From: Balneolales bacterium
GTDB taxonomy: Bacteria > Bacteroidota > Rhodothermia > Balneolales > Natronogracilivirgulaceae
Reading direction: 5' to 3'
Length of the DNA stretch: 11,961 nt
NCBI GenBank assembly: GCA_007133995.1
Contig: SLLP01000061.1
Span: forward strand, 1 to 11,961
Part shown: one piece after another, positions 7,359 to 11,961 of the stretch
Layout: every line of letters begins with the position of its first letter
Position numbering within the stretch: the stretch's first letter is position 1
Position numbers and translations under genes: made by a program
The notes under the pieces: generated by a model
The model's input: the letters and a program-made list of their open reading frames with translations, nothing else
The model's database searches: none
Told to the model about the DNA's origin: nothing

Positions 7359-8099
7359 ATGGATTCTACTTCGCAGCCAGTCATCCCGGATTTTAATACC
7401 ATTTCATTTATCTATTTTGATCTGGATGATACGCTGATAGACCATAAGAATGCTCAGGATCGCGCTCTTTTGGATGTCTGGAGCCAGTATCCACAGATGC
7501 AGCAGATCGAACCGCTTGAATTTGTTACAGAATACGGTGCAACAAACCACCGGCTTTGGGAAGCGTATCGCAACAGCGAGGTAACACAGCGCGAGCTCCG
7601 CCGTCTCAGGTTCGAGGATACGTTTCAGCGGCTCGGGATCAGCTCTGTGGACTGGCGTGAGATCGACAAGGTCTATATGGATTGTTATTCCAGGCATTGG
7701 GACTGGATTCCCGATGCACGGAAGGCCTTTGTTCGCATATCAGAGCAGTACCCGGTCGGCATCATGACCAACGGATTTACCGTCATACAGAAAAAAAAGT
7801 TCGAGTATTTTTCTCTGAACCGATATGCACATCATTTGATCATTTCCGAGGAGGCGGGGCATCTCAAACCAGACACGCGAATATTTAACTTCGCAGCTGA
7901 ACAAGCTGGATGCAAACCCGGAGAACTGCTCTATGTCGGGGACTCCTACTCATCTGATGTGACTGGTGGCATAAACAGCGGCTGGAAAACAGCATGGTAC
8001 AATCGAAGCGGCATGCAACCCGAGCTGAATCTGGCCCATTTCACTTTTTCCGAATACCATCGACTGCTCGGTGTACTTCAAAACACCAATACTACTTAA
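7359..8099 (+). CDS. HAD-superfamily phosphatase, YjjG-like nucleotidase
   Basis: A 246-residue haloacid dehalogenase superfamily phosphohydrolase of the subclass with an alpha-helical cap inserted after motif I. The four HAD motifs are all present: I 'YFDLDDTLIDH' with nucleophile Asp21 and acid/base Asp23, II 'MTNG' with Thr137, III Lys170 in 'GHLKPDTRIF', and IV 'VGDSYSSDV' with Asp195 and Asp200. The cap lies between about residues 30 and 115. Overall layout matches YjjG/YfnB-type 5'-nucleotidases that remove phosphate from (non-canonical) nucleoside monophosphates, but substrate cannot be read from sequence and other small phosphate esters are possible. It is 18 nt upstream of purL, so it is probably cotranscribed with it, which mildly supports a nucleotide substrate. 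No Shine-Dalgarno is visible. Confidence 0.85.
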   Translation: MDSTSQPVIPDFNTISFIYFDLDDTLIDHKNAQDRALLDVWSQYPQMQQIEPLEFVTEYGATNHRLWEAYRNSEVTQRELRRLRFEDTFQRLGISSVDWREIDKVYMDCYSRHWDWIPDARKAFVRISEQYPVGIMTNGFTVIQKKKFEYFSLNRYAHHLIISEEAGHLKPDTRIFNFAAEQAGCKPGELLYVGDSYSSDVTGGINSGWKTAWYNRSGMQPELNLAHFTFSEYHRLLGVLQNTNTT

Positions 8100-8117
8100 T
8101 AACACTATCCCAAAACA

Positions 8118-10367
8118 ATGTCCAAACTGCGTTTTTCAGAACCCGAGGTAACCCTAGAACTTGCTCGCGAGCATGGTCTTACAGAAGAGGAGTTTAATAA
8201 AATCTGCGACTATCTTGGTCGCACGCCCACCTTTACCGAACTGGGTGTCTACTCGGTCATGTGGAGCGAACACTGTTCCTACAAGAATTCCATTGCCGTT
8301 CTGAAAACCCTGCCGCGTACCGGTCCGACGCTGCTAGTGGAAGCCGGCGAGGAGAATGCCGGACTGGTGGATATCGGCGACGGACTGGCATGCGCTTTCA
8401 AAATCGAAAGCCACAATCATCCGTCGGCAGTAGAGCCCTATCAGGGAGCAGCGACCGGAGTGGGAGGCATTCACCGGGATATTTTTACGATGGGTGCGCG
8501 ACCTGTCGCGGCACTCAACTCATTGCGATTCGGTTCGATGAGCGAGCCGCGGGTGCGGTATCTGGTGGATGGGGTTGTCCGCGGTATAGCCGATTATGGC
8601 AATTCGTTTGGTGTGCCGACGGTTGGCGGCGAAATCTGCTTCGACAAGAGCTATCAGGGTAATCCGCTGGTCAACGCCATGAGTGTGGGTATCGTGAAGC
8701 ACGGTGAAACCGCCTCGGCCATTGCCGAAGGTGTCGGCAATCCGGTGATTATTGTCGGGGCATCGACAGGCCGGGACGGCATCCATGGAGCGACATTCGC
8801 CTCCGAGGAGATCAGCGAGGCCAGCGAGGCCAAGCGTCCGAGTGTGCAGGTGGGCGATCCGTTTACCGAGAAGTTGCTGCTGGAGGCATCACTTGAAGCA
8901 CTGAAAACCGGTGCTGTCGTGGGTATTCAGGACATGGGAGCGGCCGGCATCAGCTGCTCCAGCTCCGAGATGAGCGCAAAGAGCGAAACCGGCATGCATA
9001 TTGATCTGGACAAGGTGCCGTTGCGTGAAGAAGATATGAGCGCCTATGAAATTTTACTCTCTGAAAGCCAGGAGCGTATGCTGATCGTAGCGCAGAAGGG
9101 CCGCGAGCAGGAAGTAATGGATGTATTTGCGAAGTGGGACCTGAATGCGGTCGTAATCGGCGAGGTGGTGGACAACGGACGGGTTACCTATCTGCGCGAC
9201 GGCAAGGTGAAGGCCGACATCCCGGCCGACAGCCTGGTCCTGGGCGGCGGTGCGCCGGTTTACATCCGGGAGACCCGAAAACCGGAGTATTTGGAAAAAA
9301 CCGGGACCACCGACCTGTCACCCTACATCGATGTCGAAGATATCGAAGGAATTATGCTAAAACTGCTGGAATCACCGAACATCGCATCCAAAAGATGGGC
9401 CTACGAGCAGTATGACCACATGGTGCGCACCAATACGGCCGTGGGACCCGGTCCGTCTGATGCCGGCGTGGTGCGTATAAAGGGGACAAATAAGGCGCTG
9501 GCCATGGCTACCGACTGCAACGGCAGGTACGTCTACCTGAATCCAAGGAAAGGGGGCCAGATCGCGGTGGCCGAAGCCGCCCGCAACGTGGTCTGCTCCG
9601 GCGCCAGACCAATGGGCATCACCAACTGCCTGAATTTCGGCAATCCCTACAAGCCGGAAGTATACTGGACCTTCAAAGAGGCGGTCGGGGGTATGGGAGA
9701 CGCATGTAAAAAATTCGGCACACCCGTCACCGGCGGCAATGTTAGTTTCTATAATGAGAATCCCCACGGAGCGGTCTTCCCCACCCCGGTGATAGGTATG
9801 CTTGGTCTCATTGAAGATTATGAAAACCACACGACACAGGCAGGATTTCGCTCCGAAGGAGATCAAATCCTTTACGCCGGCGCCTCACGCAGCGGCATTG
9901 ACGGCAGCGAATACCTGTCGTTTCTGCATGGCCTGACTGCGGGTGACGCACCTGACCTGGATCTTGAATTCGAAGCAAAGTTACAGAATGCGGTTTTGGA
10001 TGTCATTCGCAAAGGGTGGATTGCATCGGCCCATGATTTGTCAGACGGCGGACTTGCAGTGGCTCTCATGGAGAAAAGTATTTTTTCGGGCCTTGGTGCT
10101 CGTGTCACCCTGGATCTGCCCGGCCAAAGCACAACGGAGCAGCTGTTCAGCGAGGCACAGTCCGGTATTCTTCTGAGCGTGGCTCCGGAAAAACTGGAAC
10201 TGGTCAGTCAAACGCTCACTGAATCTGAAATCCCGGTGTTTCATCTCGGTACCGTGGGAGGGAACCGTCTGATTATAGATGATTTTGCCGAGATCAAGGT
10301 GGAGAAGCTCAGGGAGATCTACGAAGGTGTGTTACCCAAAGCACTGTCGCAGGCTCAGGCAGTGTAG
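8118..10367 (+). CDS. purL: Phosphoribosylformylglycinamidine synthase subunit PurL
   Basis: The 749-residue small-type PurL (FGAM synthase II), the ATP-dependent amidation step of de novo purine synthesis that turns FGAR into FGAM. It works in a complex with PurQ (glutaminase) and PurS; neither is in the window. Evidence: 'YSVMWSEHCSYKNS' at 45-58 with the conserved His52, the nucleotide/metal-binding 'ESHNHPSAVEPYQGAATGVGG' region from residue 97 to 117, 'QDMGAAGISCSSSEM' at 271-285 with Asp272, and 'HDLSDGGLAVAL' from His639 in the second AIR-synthase-like half. Length matches small PurL rather than the ~1300-residue fused PurL. The start at 8118 sits just before the conserved 'LAREHGLTEEEFNKI' segment. 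The gene follows the HAD gene by 18 nt without its own obvious promoter. No defect is visible. Confidence 0.98.
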   Translation: MSKLRFSEPEVTLELAREHGLTEEEFNKICDYLGRTPTFTELGVYSVMWSEHCSYKNSIAVLKTLPRTGPTLLVEAGEENAGLVDIGDGLACAFKIESHNHPSAVEPYQGAATGVGGIHRDIFTMGARPVAALNSLRFGSMSEPRVRYLVDGVVRGIADYGNSFGVPTVGGEICFDKSYQGNPLVNAMSVGIVKHGETASAIAEGVGNPVIIVGASTGRDGIHGATFASEEISEASEAKRPSVQVGDPFTEKLLLEASLEALKTGAVVGIQDMGAAGISCSSSEMSAKSETGMHIDLDKVPLREEDMSAYEILLSESQERMLIVAQKGREQEVMDVFAKWDLNAVVIGEVVDNGRVTYLRDGKVKADIPADSLVLGGGAPVYIRETRKPEYLEKTGTTDLSPYIDVEDIEGIMLKLLESPNIASKRWAYEQYDHMVRTNTAVGPGPSDAGVVRIKGTNKALAMATDCNGRYVYLNPRKGGQIAVAEAARNVVCSGARPMGITNCLNFGNPYKPEVYWTFKEAVGGMGDACKKFGTPVTGGNVSFYNENPHGAVFPTPVIGMLGLIEDYENHTTQAGFRSEGDQILYAGASRSGIDGSEYLSFLHGLTAGDAPDLDLEFEAKLQNAVLDVIRKGWIASAHDLSDGGLAVALMEKSIFSGLGARVTLDLPGQSTTEQLFSEAQSGILLSVAPEKLELVSQTLTESEIPVFHLGTVGGNRLIIDDFAEIKVEKLREIYEGVLPKALSQAQAV

Positions 10368-10453
10368 TCGGCTATTCCCGAAAACCGGCTGTTTTCCCGT
10401 TACCCTGTAAATTTGAGAAGTTGGGAACCAGATAGAATCGCTTTGCGTTGAGG

Positions 10454-10473
10454 CCAGTGACAACGATTACTGG
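10454..10473 (+). other. Hairpin in the purL-SDR spacer
   Basis: CCAGTGA (10454-10460) and TTACTGG (10467-10473) can pair as RNA over 7 bp (one G-U) around a 6-nt loop, and two more G-U pairs can be added outward. It lies about 90 nt after purL and 90 nt before the SDR start. No T-run follows, so it is not a classic terminator; it could be a purL 3' structure or a regulatory site. The rest of this 197-bp spacer shows a second small inverted repeat (GAAAAC/GTTTTC, 10380-10396) and no gene. Confidence 0.3.
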
Positions 10474-10537
10474 TTCACGATTGAGCTAACTCTAACCGAT
10501 TGCAGTAGTCGCAGAACCGCGATCCAAAATTGAAATC

Positions 10538-10546
10538 TATCTTTTT
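10538..10546 (+). promoter_or_regulatory. Candidate -7 box of the SDR gene
   Basis: TATCTTTTT is a 7-of-8 match to TAnnTTTG over its first eight bases. Its TA lies exactly 27 nt before the ATG at 10565, as does the similar box before the HAD gene. No TTG is found at the expected -33 distance, so support is positional only. Confidence 0.3.
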
Positions 10547-10564
10547 AACTCAATACGAGTCACC

Positions 10565-11284
10565 ATGAATGACAAGGTAATACTCATTGCAGGCGGAACT
10601 GGAGGAATTGGAGCGTCCACAGCAAGACTTTTTGCAAAAGCCGGTGCTAAAATTGTCCTTGCAGCACGAAACAGAGAAAAAGCGGATGACATCGCTTCAG
10701 AAATCAATGACTCGGGAGGTGAGGCTTATGCGGTGGATCTGGACGTGTCTGACTTGTCATCGGTTGAGAATATGACCAAAACTGTAATTGAAGAACTGGG
10801 TCGAATTGATGTACTGGTCAATGCCTTTGGCATCGGCATGATTAAAGGTTTAGCGGATGCAGATCCCGAGAAGGTGAGAAACGTGTTGGATGTGAATGTA
10901 TACGGTACCATCATCATTACCAGAGCAGTGCTTCATCATATGATGAAAGAAAAGTCGGGCAAGGTGATCATGTTTCCGGGAATTCTGGGCAAACATGTGA
11001 TGAGAAACAGTTCCGTCTACTCGGCATCAAAGTTCGCTGTGACCGGTTTCACCAAAGCCCTGGTGGATGAGACCCGGCGTCATAATATCGGATACTCGCT
11101 TCTATACCTGGGTGGAGTGGCAACGGAGTTCTGGGAGAATCCGGATGTGGATATGAAGGTGCAATCGGACAAAATGCTCTCGCCGGAGGAAGTCGCCAAA
11201 GCCGTATATTATGCGGTTTCCCAGCCGGAACCAGGGGTGCTGAATGAAATGGTGATCCAGCCGAATTCGCACCAGATGGTATAG
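10565..11284 (+). CDS. Short-chain dehydrogenase/reductase with altered active site
   Basis: A 239-residue Rossmann-fold SDR. The cofactor loop is 'AGGTGGIG' (9-16), and Arg35 in 'VLAARN' after the second strand favours NADP(H). The structural motif usually read NNAG is here 'NAFG' (86-89). Asn111 in 'VNVYG' and the catalytic pair Tyr152/Lys156 in 'VYSASKFAVTGF' are present. However, the catalytic serine expected 13 residues before the tyrosine is Gly139, in 'VIMFPGILG' where typical SDRs have an ISS-type motif. The C-terminal 'YLGGVATEFW' replaces the usual PGxVxT. The protein may therefore be a non-classical SDR subfamily, a reductase using another residue, or a binding protein. The gene has its own spacer on both sides and is followed by a candidate terminator. 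Substrate is unknown. Confidence 0.9.
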   Translation: MNDKVILIAGGTGGIGASTARLFAKAGAKIVLAARNREKADDIASEINDSGGEAYAVDLDVSDLSSVENMTKTVIEELGRIDVLVNAFGIGMIKGLADADPEKVRNVLDVNVYGTIIITRAVLHHMMKEKSGKVIMFPGILGKHVMRNSSVYSASKFAVTGFTKALVDETRRHNIGYSLLYLGGVATEFWENPDVDMKVQSDKMLSPEEVAKAVYYAVSQPEPGVLNEMVIQPNSHQMV

Positions 11285-11302
11285 AAAGGCGGTCGCTGGA
11301 TC

Positions 11303-11337
11303 AGGCCTGGTCGGCCAATAAAATCCGTCCAGGTTTT
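11303..11337 (+). terminator. Candidate intrinsic terminator of the SDR gene
   Basis: About 20 nt after the SDR stop, CCTGG (11306-11310) plus CGG (11312-11314) pairs with CCG (11325-11327) plus CCAGG (11329-11333). A single T-T mismatch interrupts the stem and the loop is 10 nt. TTTT (11334-11337) follows immediately; part of it can also extend the stem by A-T and G-T pairs. A GC-rich stem followed by a short T-run fits Rho-independent termination on the plus strand. Confidence 0.55.
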
Positions 11338-11342
11338 GATTC

Positions 11343-11418
11343 CCATTCAGTGTGTCAAGTCCATTCTAAAGTGTTAACCCCATTTGGGTTGTCAAGCCCG
11401 TCCGGGGTAAGTCAAGCC
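11343..11418. repeat. Three degenerate GTCAAG-centred repeats between convergent genes
   Basis: GTCAAG occurs at 11354-11359, 11391-11396 and 11411-11416, each followed by a Y-rich CC (tcc, ccc, cct). The first two share a longer unit of roughly CCCATT, about six variable bases, then TGTCAAG. Within the second unit AACCC (11376-11380) and GGGTT (11386-11390) form a 5-bp hairpin, and a CCC/GGG inverted repeat lies at 11397-11406. The region is non-coding, between the SDR terminator and the 3' end of the lysine aminotransferase gene. Origin unknown; no transposase is nearby. Confidence 0.4.
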
Positions 11419-11438
11419 TGTAAGCCGGCAACCCGGAG

Positions 11439-11961
11439 TCAGCTGATTTCTTTAAGTGATTTGCGCAGGATGGCAATGCCCTCATCGACGTGTTCTTTGC
11501 CGATAGTAAGCGGTGGCCGGAATCGTACGGCGTGTGTACCGCAGGGCAGCATCAGCAGGCCGTTTTTGAAGTTCGCATCAAGGAATATGTGGCGCATGAC
11601 AGGATCAACAAAATCAAAAGCACACATAAGTCCGCGTCCGCGTGCACCCTTAACGGCATCAAAATCATTTGTGACGGCATGAATCTGTTCGAGCAGGTAG
11701 GCTCCCGTATTTGCAGCGTTATCAACCAATTTGTCCTCCTCTATGATTTCAAGATAACGTGCAAAGCGAACCATGTCCACAAGGTTGCCGCCCCAGGTTG
11801 AGTTAATGCGTGACGATACCCTGAATACATTCGTTTTTAGATCGTCGATGCGTTTGCCGGCAAGAATACCGCAAACCTGGGCTTTTTTCCCGAAAGCAAG
11901 GATGTCCGGCTCAACGAAATGTTCGTGTGCCCAGAACTTGCCGGTCAGGCCGATTCCGGTC
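11439..11961 (-). CDS. lat: L-lysine 6-transaminase, 5' partial
   Basis: The C-terminal 173 residues of a class III, PLP-dependent aminotransferase that moves the epsilon-amino group of L-lysine to 2-oxoglutarate, giving the semialdehyde that cyclises to piperideine-6-carboxylate. The frame is open from the TGA at 11439-11441 to the right edge, so the start and roughly 270 residues lie outside; the Met encoded at 11780 is internal. Visible signatures are 'PDILAFGKKAQVCGILAGK', holding the PLP-binding lysine, then 'RVSSRINSTWGGNLVDMVR', 'GARGRGLMCAFDFVDP' and near the end 'MLPCGTHAVRFRPPLTIG'. The FGKK-QVCG and SSRINSTWGGNL strings are typical of lysine 6-aminotransferases rather than ornithine or acetylornithine aminotransferases. 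The gene ends towards the SDR gene. Whether it feeds lysine catabolism or another pathway cannot be seen here. Confidence 0.9.
   Translation of the reverse strand, partial: TGIGLTGKFWAHEHFVEPDILAFGKKAQVCGILAGKRIDDLKTNVFRVSSRINSTWGGNLVDMVRFARYLEIIEEDKLVDNAANTGAYLLEQIHAVTNDFDAVKGARGRGLMCAFDFVDPVMRHIFLDANFKNGLLMLPCGTHAVRFRPPLTIGKEHVDEGIAILRKSLKEIS

Noticed and set aside
9372..9866. 164-residue open frame on the minus strand inside purL
   Set aside because: It is antisense to conserved PurL sequence and has no recognisable motif; long antisense frames are expected in GC-richer coding DNA.
10380..10396. GAAAAC/GTTTTC hairpin as purL terminator
   Set aside because: The stem is only 6 bp and A/T-rich, and no T-run follows the second arm.
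11439..11780. A complete 113-residue minus-strand gene starting at 11780
   Set aside because: The same frame continues without a stop to the window edge and encodes conserved lysine 6-transaminase sequence upstream of that Met, including the PLP-lysine segment.
1..11961. Mobile element, prophage, CRISPR, toxin-antitoxin or defence system
   Set aside because: No transposase, integrase, long terminal inverted repeat, spaced repeat array, or defence-type domain was seen; all major frames are assigned to metabolic, tRNA-modifying or secreted enzymes.

Overview
The window looks like ordinary chromosomal DNA from a member of the Bacteroidota/Balneolota side of the FCB group. Three observations support this. 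The large secreted protease ends in a type IX secretion (T9SS) sorting domain of the 'NYPNPFNPSTTISY ... GVYLYRL' type that is common in Balneolota, Rhodothermota and Ignavibacteria. None of the six gene starts inside the window has a recognisable Shine-Dalgarno sequence. Candidate promoter elements resemble the TAnnTTTG box of this lineage rather than TATAAT. Placement within Balneolota is an inference. No mobile element, CRISPR array, tRNA, rRNA or phage gene was seen, and base composition looks even by eye.

Layout: (1) 3-1640 (+), the 3' part of a sulfatase fused to C-terminal HEAT-like repeats; its start and catalytic formylglycine motif lie upstream of the window. (2) 1817-2767 (+), a YhcC-type (TIGR01212) radical SAM protein, preceded by a leader with three 16-bp tandem repeats. 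(3) A compact minus-strand cluster, read right to left: an AhpC/TSA-type thioredoxin-fold protein (7132-6572), trmB tRNA m7G46 methyltransferase (6541-5717), and a 982-residue secreted reprolysin-like metalloprotease with a T9SS tail (5681-2733). The gaps are 30 and 35 nt, so one transcript is plausible. The last codons of the protease overlap the last codons of the radical SAM gene tail-to-tail by 35 bp. (4) From the 226-bp divergent spacer, a plus-strand pair: a YjjG-like HAD hydrolase (7359-8099) and purL (8118-10367), 18 nt apart. (5) 10565-11284 (+), a short-chain dehydrogenase/reductase whose catalytic serine position is glycine, followed by a plausible intrinsic terminator. (6) 11439-11961 (-), the 3' part of an L-lysine 6-transaminase gene that enters from the right edge.

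The genes do not form one obvious pathway. PurL and the HAD phosphatase both touch nucleotide metabolism; the sulfatase and the protease suggest breakdown of sulfated glycans and proteins outside the cytoplasm; the lysine aminotransferase is amino-acid metabolism. I found no convincing new multi-gene system. The observations most worth checking are the protease's only cysteine, which sits in a PCGV motif like the ADAM cysteine switch, the altered SDR active site, the coding overlap between two convergent genes, and two sets of short degenerate repeats in intergenic DNA.
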